Part shown: piece after piece, positions 1 to 5,675 of the stretch
Numbering within the stretch: position 1 is the first letter of the stretch
Layout: every line of letters begins with the position of its first letter
Origin: Albidovulum sp.
GTDB lineage: Bacteria; Pseudomonadota; Alphaproteobacteria; Rhodobacterales; Rhodobacteraceae
Assembly: GCA_030837785.1 (NCBI GenBank)
Contig: JAUQYA010000142.1
Coordinates: 1-6,390, forward strand
Length of the DNA: 6,390 nucleotides
Direction of reading: 5' to 3'
The notes under the pieces: generated by a model
What the model was told of the DNA's origin: nothing
Database searches by the model: none
The model's input: the letters and a program-made list of their open reading frames with translations, nothing else
Translations under genes and position numbers: made by a program

Positions 1-765
1 CTTGTTCTTGAGCCCGCGCCCCAGATAGGCCTCGATCACCGCCTCGTTCTCCATGATATGCTTGGCGGAGCCCTTCGCCAGCACCTTGCCCTCGGCCATC
101 ACGATCACCGGGTCGCAGAGCCGGCCGATGAAGTCCATGTCGTGCTCGATCACGCAGAAGGTGTAGCCGCGTTCGCGGTTGAGCCGCACGATGGCATCGC
201 CGATCGTGTTCAGAAGCGTCCGGTTCACGCCCGCGCCGACCTCGTCGAGGAAGACGACCTTGGCCTCGACCATCATCGTGCGGCCAAGCTCCAGAAGCTT
301 CTTCTGGCCGCCGGAGAGGTTGCCCGCGCGTTCGTCGGCGAGATGCGAAATGGTCAGGAAGTCAAGGACATCGTCGGCCTTCCTCGCAAGCTCGGCGTCC
401 TCTTCGCGGATGCGGGCGCGATGGAAGAGCGCGTTCCAGAGCGTCTCGCCCGACTGGCCCGCGGGCACCATCATCAGGTTCTCGCGCACCGTCATCGAGG
501 AGAATTCGTGCGCGATCTGGAAGGTGCGCAGAAGACCCTTGTGGAACAGTTCGTGCGGCGGCAGGCCGGTGATGTCATCGCCGTCCATGATCACCCGGCC
601 GGCGGTCGGCGCGTGGACCCCGGCGACGACGTTGAAGAGCGTGGATTTTCCGGCACCGTTCGGCCCGATCAGGCCGGTGATCGATCCCTTGCCGATTTCC
701 AGCGACGCGCCGTTGACGGCGCGGAATCCGCCGAAATGCTTGTGCAGATCCTCGACGACGATCAT
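1..765 (-). CDS. livG: LivG-like branched-chain amino acid ABC transporter ATP-binding protein (3' end outside window)
   Basis: Cytoplasmic ATPase of a HAAT-family (branched-chain amino acid or related solute) importer; it hydrolyses ATP to drive uptake of substrate delivered by the periplasmic binding protein. The frame is open from an ATG at 765 to the window edge, 255 codons with no stop. LivG proteins are about 250-260 residues, so only a few residues are probably missing. Visible motifs: Walker A GPNGAGKST (34-42), Q-loop TFQI (Q83), signature LSGGQKK (150-156), Walker B VVFLDE (D174, E175) and switch histidine EHD (H208). The C-terminal region ending EAYLGRG is typical of LivG/LivF. The residues after Walker B read VGAGVN rather than the usual P-x-AGLN. 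A G-rich Shine-Dalgarno (GGGGGGA, 770-776) precedes the ATG. The gene lies downstream of the binding-protein gene on the same strand, separated by an intrinsic terminator. The family is certain; the substrate is inferred and could be another amino acid or an amide. Confidence 0.93.
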   Translation of the reverse strand, partial: MIVVEDLHKHFGGFRAVNGASLEIGKGSITGLIGPNGAGKSTLFNVVAGVHAPTAGRVIMDGDDITGLPPHELFHKGLLRTFQIAHEFSSMTVRENLMMVPAGQSGETLWNALFHRARIREEDAELARKADDVLDFLTISHLADERAGNLSGGQKKLLELGRTMMVEAKVVFLDEVGAGVNRTLLNTIGDAIVRLNRERGYTFCVIEHDMDFIGRLCDPVIVMAEGKVLAKGSAKHIMENEAVIEAYLGRGLKNK

Positions 766-783
766 GCAATCCCCCCGGATGCC

Positions 784-808
784 CCGCGTTCACGCGAACC
801 GCGTTCGC
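784..808. repeat. Short direct and inverted repeats in the livG leader
   Basis: CCGCGTTC occurs twice (784-791 and 799-806, period 15). Between the copies GCGAAC (794-799) can pair with GTTCGC (803-808) across a 3-base loop; its GAAC can instead pair with GTTC at 788-791. The two pairings exclude each other. The element lies between the upstream terminator and the livG ribosome binding site, so it could be an operator or an RNA switch in the leader. Arms of 4-6 bp in GC-rich DNA can also arise by chance, and no known regulator motif is recognised. Confidence 0.3.
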
Positions 809-828
809 AAGGCGATTGTTATTTTTAT

Positions 829-858
829 AAAAAAGCAGCCCGGCGATAGCCGGGCTGC
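829..858 (-). terminator. Rho-independent terminator after the binding-protein gene
   Basis: Read on the minus strand, a perfect 10-bp stem GCAGCCCGGC/GCCGGGCTGC (858-849 with 844-835) closes a 4-base TATC loop and is followed directly by six T (834-829) and then further A/T-rich sequence. The hairpin starts 17 bases after the TGA of the binding-protein gene at 875-877. It is a textbook intrinsic terminator. It lies 63 bases before the livG start, so it either ends the transcript or acts as a partial attenuator that lowers expression of the downstream transporter genes. Confidence 0.92.
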
Positions 859-874
859 CTTGCCTGAGCCGCGA

Positions 875-2059
875 TCAGCGGTAGCCGACCGTGGTGATCT
901 TGCCGTCCTTGAACTCGTATTCGCGATACGAACCGGCGGCTTCGCCCGGGCCGATGAGTTCCACCGCCGTGGCGCCGACATAGTCGATGTCGGTGCCGGC
1001 GGCGAGAAGTTCCAGCCCCTTGGCCAGTTCGCCCGGATAGATCTTCTCGCCCGGCGCGTTGGCGACATCCATCACCTTGTCCTTCAGCGCCGAGGAGGCC
1101 GAGGAGCCGGCCGCCTGCATGGCGAGCATGATCAGCGCCGCCGCGTCATAGCTTTCGCCCGCGTAGGAGGACGTGCCTTCGAAGCCCGCGGCCTTCGCCA
1201 TGTCGAGGAAGGTCGTGCCGCCGGGGCTGTCGTTGCCCGGAACCGTGCCGAACGAGCCGTTCAGCGAAGCGCCGAACTTTTCTTCCAGGACCGTGCCATA
1301 CATGCCGTCCGGCAACACGAAGGTGGAGAAGGCGCCGGTGTCGAGCGAGGCCTGGATGATGCCCGAGCCGCCCTGGTCGACATAGCCCGCGACGATCAGC
1401 GCGTCGCCGCCCGCCGATGCGAGCGCGCCGACCTCGGCCGAATAGTCGGCCTTGCCGTCCTCGTGCGCGGCGACGATCGTGACCTTGCCGCCCGCGGCCT
1501 CGAAGGCAGCCTTGATCGATTCGGCCAGACCCTTGCCGTAGTCGTTGTTGGTGAACGAGATGGCGACCGAATTGATGCCGCGGTCCTTCAGCACGCTGGT
1601 CAGGACTTCGCCCTGGCGCGCGTCGGACGGCGCGGTGCGGAAGAACAGGCCGCCGTCCTCGGCCGTCGACAGGCCGGGCGAGGTGGCCGAGGGCGAGATC
1701 TGCACGATGCCGTTCGGCACCGAGACGTTGGCCAGCACCGCACCGGTCACGCCCGAGCAGTCGGCGCCGAGGATCGCGTTGACCTTGTCGGTGGTCACCA
1801 GCCGTTCGGCAGCGGCGGTCGCCGCGGCGGCGTCGATGCAGGTGGAATCGGCGCGCACCGACGTGACGGTGGAACCGCCGAGGAGCTTGCCGCTGTCGGT
1901 CACTTCCTTCATCGCCAGTTCGGCGCCCTGGCCCATCATCGGCGTGATCGATTCCAGCGGCCCGGTGAAGCCGAGGATGACGCCGATCTTGATGTCCTCG
2001 GCACCGGCGGCACCGGCCAGAAGCGCGGCGGCGGCGGTTGCTGCGAACAGTTTCTTCAT
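875..2059 (-). CDS. Periplasmic branched-chain amino acid-type ABC transporter substrate-binding protein (LivJ/LivK family)
   Basis: Soluble periplasmic receptor (Peripla_BP_6, type I fold) that captures an amino acid or similar solute and delivers it to the importer containing the adjacent LivG-like ATPase. The protein has 394 residues, normal for the family. A signal peptide is clear: MKK, a hydrophobic Ala/Leu stretch, and an AGA cleavage site before E21-D22. There is no lipobox cysteine, so it is soluble rather than a lipoprotein. Family features are the opening IKIGVILGFTGPL (23-35), the SPSATSP ligand loop (122-128), FTNNDYGKG (169-177) and the ESYDAAALI helix (302-310). C74 and C101 (mature 54 and 81) are placed like the disulfide pair of LivJ. 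The ATG at 2059 is chosen because it begins the signal peptide and has a Shine-Dalgarno GGGAG (2067-2071) 7 bases upstream. The frame stays open to 2365, but that extension is non-homologous and Arg/Pro-rich. The ligand cannot be read from the sequence. Confidence 0.94.
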   Translation of the reverse strand: MKKLFAATAAAALLAGAAGAEDIKIGVILGFTGPLESITPMMGQGAELAMKEVTDSGKLLGGSTVTSVRADSTCIDAAAATAAAERLVTTDKVNAILGADCSGVTGAVLANVSVPNGIVQISPSATSPGLSTAEDGGLFFRTAPSDARQGEVLTSVLKDRGINSVAISFTNNDYGKGLAESIKAAFEAAGGKVTIVAAHEDGKADYSAEVGALASAGGDALIVAGYVDQGGSGIIQASLDTGAFSTFVLPDGMYGTVLEEKFGASLNGSFGTVPGNDSPGGTTFLDMAKAAGFEGTSSYAGESYDAAALIMLAMQAAGSSASSALKDKVMDVANAPGEKIYPGELAKGLELLAAGTDIDYVGATAVELIGPGEAAGSYREYEFKDGKITTVGYR

Positions 2060-2096
2060 AAGGTCACTCCCTGGTTGGATCATTGTCCTGGCAGGC

Positions 2097-2125
2097 AAAC
2101 TAGAGGCACCCGCGCGAAAAGGAAA
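2097..2125 (-). promoter_or_regulatory. Candidate sigma-70 promoter of the binding-protein gene
   Basis: On the minus strand a -35-like TTTCCT (2125-2120) and a -10-like TAGTTT (2102-2097) are 17 bp apart, with the -10 about 37 bases upstream of the start codon. The region is less GC-rich than its surroundings. Each box matches only about half of the consensus, so this is the best candidate rather than a firm call. A separate promoter here would agree with the 178-base gap from the regulator gene. Confidence 0.3.
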
Positions 2126-2169
2126 GCCATTCGCTACGGCAAGCAGGGCACCATTTCCAATCGGTTTTT

Positions 2170-2198
2170 GCCCGGCACGGGGCCAGTCGCCCCCGGGC
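2170..2198. repeat. GC-rich hairpin between the regulator and binding-protein genes
   Basis: GCCCGG (2170-2175) pairs with CCGGGC (2193-2198), with a second G/C stem possible inside. It lies 40 bases downstream of the regulator stop codon on the minus strand. There it is followed by AAAAA rather than a T tract, so it is not a classical intrinsic terminator. It could still protect the regulator mRNA 3' end, cause pausing, or be chance in GC-rich DNA. Confidence 0.35.
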
Positions 2199-2237
2199 GC
2201 GCCCTCTGTTCGGCAAGGCGCACCAATGGCCGCCCGG

Positions 2238-3263
2238 TCAGACCGACAGCCGCGGCGCCGCGACCGCCGGCGCGCCCTGCGAGCCGCGTTCGCGGTAGGG
2301 CGTGGTCCGGTAATGCGCCCGGTAGCATTTCGAGAAATGCGAGGGGCTGGCGAAGCCGCAGGCAAGCGCCACGTTGATCACGCTCATGTCGGTCTGCATC
2401 AAGAGGTTGCGCGCCTTCTGGAGCCTGAGTTCCATGTAGTAGCGCTTCGGGCTGCGGTTCAGGTAGCGGCGGAACAGGCGCTCGAGCTGGCGGGTGGACA
2501 TGCCCACCTCCTCGGCGAGATCGGCCGGACTGATCGGCTCCTCGATGTTGCCCTCCATCATCTGGATCACCTGGCTGAGCTTGGGGTGCCGCACCCCGAT
2601 CCGCGTCGGGATCGACAGCCGCTGGGTATCCTGGTCGGTGCGGATCGAGGAATAGATGAGCTGGTCGGCCACGGTGTTGGCGACCTCCTCGCCGTGATCG
2701 GCGGCGATGATCTTCAGCATCATGTCGATCGACGCGGTGCCGCCCGCCGTCGACATCCGGTTGCCGTCGATCACGAAGACCGATTTGGTCAGCCGGACGT
2801 CCTCGAATTCCTCCAGGAAGCTGTCCTGGTTCTCCCAGTGGATCGTCGCCCGCTTGCCGTCGAGAAGGCCGGCCTTGGCCAGCGTGTAGCTGGCCGTGCA
2901 GAGCCCGCCGATCGGCACCCCCCGGCGCGCCTCGCGGCGAAGCCAGTTGAGGATCGGCTTCGTCGTCGCCTGCTGCACGTCGATGCCGCCGCAGACCAGC
3001 ACCGTGTCCTCGCGCTCGATCTCGTCAAGACCCATGTCGAGCTTGAACGACGCGCCGTTCGAGCAGGTGCTTTCCACCCCGTTTTCGCCGGCAAGCTTCC
3101 AGGTATAGGCCGCCCGGCCGATCACGCGGTTGGCGATCCTGAGCGGTTCGATGGCGCCCGCGAAGGACAGCATCGTGAACCGGTCCAGCAGCAGGAAGAT
3201 GAAGCGCCGTTGCTTGGGGGAAGTGGCGGATTCCCGTGTGCCGCGTGCCGGACCGATGGACAT
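2238..3263 (-). CDS. GlxA family transcriptional regulator (DJ-1/PfpI-like domain plus AraC HTH), GbdR/ArgR-like
   Basis: A 341-residue DNA-binding regulator. Residues about 19-190 form a DJ-1/PfpI (class I glutamine amidotransferase-like) sensor domain: FIFLLLDRFTMLSFAGAIEP (21-40), the CGG strand end (91-93), the nucleophile-elbow-like GGLCTAS (C122), TIHWE (H142) and STAGGTASID (171-180). Residues about 225-326 are an AraC/XylS double helix-turn-helix: LAEEVGMSTRQLERLFR (249-265) and VALACGFASPSHFSKCYR (298-315). The overall pattern resembles the Pseudomonas GbdR, ArgR and CdhR group, which sense nitrogenous compounds such as betaine derivatives, arginine or carnitine. The effector here is unknown. 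The ATG at 3263 gives 18 residues before the conserved domain and has only a weak G-rich Shine-Dalgarno. It is divergent from aroG and upstream of the binding-protein gene on the same strand. Regulation of the adjacent uptake genes is a reasonable inference, not something visible in the sequence. Confidence 0.92.
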   Translation of the reverse strand: MSIGPARGTRESATSPKQRRFIFLLLDRFTMLSFAGAIEPLRIANRVIGRAAYTWKLAGENGVESTCSNGASFKLDMGLDEIEREDTVLVCGGIDVQQATTKPILNWLRREARRGVPIGGLCTASYTLAKAGLLDGKRATIHWENQDSFLEEFEDVRLTKSVFVIDGNRMSTAGGTASIDMMLKIIAADHGEEVANTVADQLIYSSIRTDQDTQRLSIPTRIGVRHPKLSQVIQMMEGNIEEPISPADLAEEVGMSTRQLERLFRRYLNRSPKRYYMELRLQKARNLLMQTDMSVINVALACGFASPSHFSKCYRAHYRTTPYRERGSQGAPAVAAPRLSV

Positions 3264-3345
3264 TATGCGACCCCGATTGTCGTTTTGCGCCTAAAGAACC
3301 ACCAATGCCCGACACCTTCAAGGACGATTTCGCGCGCTTAACGGT

Positions 3346-3374
3346 TTGCAGCAGCGCAGGGGCTTCGCTATAAG
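3346..3374 (+). promoter_or_regulatory. Sigma-70 promoter of aroG
   Basis: A -35 box TTGCAG (3346-3351) and a -10 box TATAAG (3369-3374) are separated by 17 bp. This predicts a transcript start near 3381 and a leader of about 30 bases. It is the best promoter in the window. A perfect 6-bp inverted repeat, GGGCTT (3360-3365) and AAGCCC (3372-3377), straddles the -10. A near-direct repeat, TCGCTATAAGCC (3365-3376) and TCGCTAAAGCC (3385-3395), continues into the transcribed leader. Both are possible operator sequence, with no regulator identified. The remaining part of the 3264-3410 gap should also hold the promoter of the divergent regulator gene, but I see no convincing box pair for it. Confidence 0.72.
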
Positions 3375-3410
3375 CCCAGCGTTATCGCTAAAGCCTCCGG
3401 GAGAGACGAC

Positions 3411-4781
3411 ATGACCACGGGCTGGACCAAATCCGACTGGCGCAGGAAGCCGCGGGTACAGATGCCCGACTATCCTGACGCGGCCCTGCTGAGCGGGGTC
3501 GAGGCGCAGCTTGCCAAGATGCCGCCGCTCGTCTTCGCGGGCGAGGTGCGCAAGCTCAAGCGCACGCTGGGGCAGGTCGCCGAAGGCAAGGCGTTCCTGC
3601 TTCAGGGCGGCGACTGCGCCGAAAGCTTCGCGGAATTCTCGGCCGACAACATCCGCGACACCTTCAAGGTGCTTCTGCAGATGGCGATCGTGCTGACCTG
3701 GGGCGCCAAGCTGCCGGTGGTCAAGATCGGGCGGATGGCGGGGCAGTTCGCCAAGCCCAGGTCGGCCGCGACCGAGGTGATGGGCGGGGTCGAGCTGCCC
3801 AGCTACCGCGGCGACATCGTCAACGGCTTCGACTTCACCGCCGCGGCGCGGGTGCCGGATCCCTCGCGGATGCTGCAGGCCTATACCCAGGCCGCCGCCT
3901 CGCTCAACCTCCTGCGCGCCTTCTCGACCGGCGGCTATGCCGACATGCACCGGGTGCAGAGCTGGATTTCCGGCTTCACCGAGGAAGACGAGGCCAAGCG
4001 CTACCGCGAGGTCGCGACCCGCATCCAGGATGCGATGGAGTTCATGGGGGCGGCTGGCGTCACCTCCGACACCGTGCATGCGATGGCCACCGTCGATTTC
4101 TACACCAGCCACGAGGCGCTCTTGCTGGAATATGAAGAAGCGCTCTGCCGGATCGATTCCACCTCAGGCCTGCCGGTGGCGGGCTCGGGCCACATGATCT
4201 GGATCGGCGACCGCACCCGCCAGCCGGAGGGCGCGCATGTGGAATTCTGCCGCGGCGTGCAGAATCCGATCGGGCTGAAATGCGGCCCCACGCTTTCGTC
4301 CGACGACCTGAAGGTGCTTCTGCGCCGGCTCAACCCGGAAAACGAGCCGGGGCGGCTGACGCTGATCGCACGGTTCGGGGCGGGCAAGGTCGCCGACAAT
4401 CTGCCGCGGCTGATCCGCGCCGTCGAGGAGGAGGGCGCCAAGGTGGTCTGGACCTGCGATCCGATGCACGGCAACACGATCAAGTCCGCCTCGGGCTACA
4501 AGACCCGGCCCTTCGACAGCGTCCTGCGCGAGGTGCGCGAGTTCTTCGCCATCCACAAGGCCGAGGGCACGATCCCCGGCGGCGTGCATTTCGAGATGAC
4601 CGGCAAGGACGTGACCGAATGCACCGGCGGGGTGCGGGCGGTCACCGACGAGGATCTGTCGGACCGCTACCACACCGCCTGCGACCCGCGGCTCAACGCC
4701 TCGCAGTCGCTGGAACTGGCCTTCCTGGTGGCCGAGGAGCTTCAGGGCCGCCGGGCGATGCAGAAGGCGGCCGGCATGTGA
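3411..4781 (+). CDS. aroG: Class II 3-deoxy-7-phosphoheptulonate (DAHP) synthase
   Basis: Cytosolic enzyme (EC 2.5.1.54) that condenses phosphoenolpyruvate and erythrose 4-phosphate to DAHP, the first step of the shikimate pathway to aromatic amino acids. The 456-residue protein matches the class II (plant/mycobacterial) type throughout: LLQGGDCAESF (63-73), GRMAGQFAKPRS (107-118), CGPTLSSDDL (291-300), DPMHGNT (350-356), GGVHFEMTGKD (390-400) and ACDPRLN (423-429). The predicted metal ligands are C69, H353, E395 and D425. Their spacing closely follows C87, H369, E411 and D441 of the Mycobacterium tuberculosis enzyme, so the active site appears intact. Fewer residues precede the first ligand than in that enzyme, which may alter allostery. 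The ATG has a good Shine-Dalgarno GGGAG (3399-3403) 7 bases upstream. It appears monocistronic, with its own promoter and a hairpin after the stop. The symbol aroG/aroH is used variably for this class. Confidence 0.97.
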   Translation: MTTGWTKSDWRRKPRVQMPDYPDAALLSGVEAQLAKMPPLVFAGEVRKLKRTLGQVAEGKAFLLQGGDCAESFAEFSADNIRDTFKVLLQMAIVLTWGAKLPVVKIGRMAGQFAKPRSAATEVMGGVELPSYRGDIVNGFDFTAAARVPDPSRMLQAYTQAAASLNLLRAFSTGGYADMHRVQSWISGFTEEDEAKRYREVATRIQDAMEFMGAAGVTSDTVHAMATVDFYTSHEALLLEYEEALCRIDSTSGLPVAGSGHMIWIGDRTRQPEGAHVEFCRGVQNPIGLKCGPTLSSDDLKVLLRRLNPENEPGRLTLIARFGAGKVADNLPRLIRAVEEEGAKVVWTCDPMHGNTIKSASGYKTRPFDSVLREVREFFAIHKAEGTIPGGVHFEMTGKDVTECTGGVRAVTDEDLSDRYHTACDPRLNASQSLELAFLVAEELQGRRAMQKAAGM

Positions 4782-4804
4782 CAGGCCGCCGGAGGGCGGA
4801 ACGG

Positions 4805-4829
4805 AACGGCCCCCGCTGCGGGGGCCGTT
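4805..4829. terminator. Hairpin terminator between convergent aroG and the PAS gene
   Basis: AACGGCCCCC (4805-4814) and GGGGGCCGTT (4820-4829) form a perfect 10-bp GC-rich stem around GCTGC. The hairpin begins 23 bases after the aroG stop and ends 10 bases before the end of the opposing PAS gene. The plus-strand tail is GTTTCATTC and the minus-strand tail GTTCCGTTCC, both short of a full T tract. Its position between two converging genes suggests a shared bidirectional terminator of moderate strength. Confidence 0.7.
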
Positions 4830-4839
4830 TCATTCGGGA

Positions 4840-5529
4840 TCACTCGTCGCGGGCGACAAGCCTGAGTTGCGCGCGGCCGCGGGCCGGCCGCACCGCGGCG
4901 CCGGCGAAGGGCAGGGCGGGTTCGGCGAACCCCCGGGCCGGCGGGAAGGCAGGACGCGCGGCGACGGGCATTGCCGTCTCGGACACGGTCGCGGCGATCG
5001 GGGTCGCGAGGCTTTCGCGCACCTCGAAGCGGCGCGGCGTGCGGCCGATCGGGCCCTCGGTGACGAGGCAGCCGAGCGCCCGGCTCACCTCGCCAAGATC
5101 GCTGCGCAGCGGCAGGAGGACGATCCTGCCCTGAAGCGCGGGCCTGCCCAGGCCCGATTCCGCCGCGATGGTCAGGTCGGCCGTCCGCGGTCCGGAAAAC
5201 ACGTTCTCCAGGATGATCCCGATTTCCGCCCGCGCGGCCGGCGTGAAGAAGGTGGAAAACGGCATGCCGCGCACCTCCATTCCCATGAGATCGGTAAGAT
5301 GCATCCCGGCAAGGCGGAACCGCGCGGCCTGCGGCGCGATCCGTTCCAGAACGAAGGCATGTTCCAGCGACCGCTCGATGCCGCGCGGATCGACCTCGGA
5401 CCGGTAGGGCGCGACGCGGCCGTCGCGCAGCGCGTCCCAGTAGGCGCGAACCTCGGAAATGGCCGGAAACCTCATGTCGCTGCGATATTCCCTGAACGGA
5501 ACAACCTTGTTGCGTCGGTCGTCGAACAT
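4840..5529 (-). CDS. PAS_5-family (PAS domain) protein
   Basis: A protein of 229 residues, or 239 if started at the upstream ATG at 5559. Residues about 20-165 match the alphaproteobacterial PAS_5 family as I know it: AISEVRAYWDALRDG (23-37), a VDPRGIERSLEHAFVLERI core (46-64), FRLAGMHLTDLMGMEVRGMPF (71-91), the conserved TPAAR (96-100), and RIVLLPLRSDLG with LGCLV (about 135-156). The tail (about 170-229) is Ala/Pro/Arg-rich and probably disordered. There is no kinase, GGDEF or HTH domain, no signal peptide and no membrane segment, so it is a small cytosolic protein. The family is usually annotated only as PAS domain-containing, and related proteins have been tied to cell-cycle or stationary-phase control in Caulobacter. 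The ATG at 5529 is preferred because the conserved MFDDRRNKVV-type N-terminus begins there, but neither start has a strong Shine-Dalgarno. It is convergent with aroG and divergent from yicC. The function is unknown. Confidence 0.83.
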   Translation of the reverse strand: MFDDRRNKVVPFREYRSDMRFPAISEVRAYWDALRDGRVAPYRSEVDPRGIERSLEHAFVLERIAPQAARFRLAGMHLTDLMGMEVRGMPFSTFFTPAARAEIGIILENVFSGPRTADLTIAAESGLGRPALQGRIVLLPLRSDLGEVSRALGCLVTEGPIGRTPRRFEVRESLATPIAATVSETAMPVAARPAFPPARGFAEPALPFAGAAVRPARGRAQLRLVARDE

Positions 5530-5562
5530 ATCCACGTTGCACCTGCCGTGTCTGACCATCTG

Positions 5563-5615
5563 CCGGCCGTCCCCGCGTTGTCGTCGCGGTCAGGGTTTGT
5601 TAACCCTACGGCCGG
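5563..5615. repeat. Nested inverted repeats (possible three-way junction) upstream of the PAS gene
   Basis: An outer pair CCGGCCGT (5563-5570) and ACGGCCGG (5608-5615) encloses two further hairpins: CCGCG/CGCGG (5573-5577 and 5585-5589) and AGGGTT/AACCCT (5592-5597 and 5602-5607). The third stem abuts the outer stem, so the whole could fold as a compact three-way junction. On the minus strand it would be in the 5' leader of the PAS gene mRNA if that gene starts at 5529. On the plus strand it is in the upstream region of yicC. Alternatively the AGGGTT/AACCCT repeat, which contains the palindrome GTTAAC, could be a protein-binding site. No known riboswitch family is recognised. Confidence 0.4.
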
Positions 5616-5628
5616 AATGCTTAGTGAA

Positions 5629-5640
5629 ATGTAAATACAT
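5629..5640. promoter_or_regulatory. AT-rich palindrome ATGTAAATACAT in the PAS/yicC divergent region
   Basis: Two 5-base arms, ATGTA and TACAT, flank a central AA. It lies 36 bases upstream of yicC in the most AT-rich stretch of the window. It could be an operator for a dimeric regulator and may overlap the promoter elements of one or both divergent genes: TTTACA on the minus strand (5635-5630) resembles a -35 box, but no good -10 is found at the right distance. No factor is assigned. Confidence 0.3.
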
Positions 5641-5675
5641 CACGCCGGGCCGGATACGGAGGAGAAAACTGTTAA

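Noticed and set aside
2060..2365. N-terminal extension of the binding protein to an ATG at 2365
   Set aside because: The extension is Arg/Pro-rich, overlaps the end of the regulator gene and would bury a clear signal peptide. The ATG at 2059 has a well-placed Shine-Dalgarno.
179..2377. Long plus-strand open frame of 732 codons
   Set aside because: It runs antisense to livG and the binding-protein gene, both with unmistakable family motifs. The translation is Arg/Gly/Ala-rich with no recognisable domain, as expected of a shadow frame in GC-rich DNA.
1545..3341. Long plus-strand open frame of 598 codons
   Set aside because: Antisense to the binding-protein and GlxA-type regulator genes, crosses their intergenic gap, has a low-complexity His/Arg/Ala-rich translation, and shows no domain or ribosome binding site support.
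3318..4112. Minus-strand open frame of 264 codons opposite aroG
   Set aside because: Lies on the complementary strand of a fully conserved DAHP synthase. The composition is typical of an antisense shadow.
5592..5607. CtrA-type binding site around GTTAAC
   Set aside because: Only one TTAA half is present at a suitable position. There is no second half at the 7-base spacing of the classical site, so it is kept only as part of an inverted repeat.
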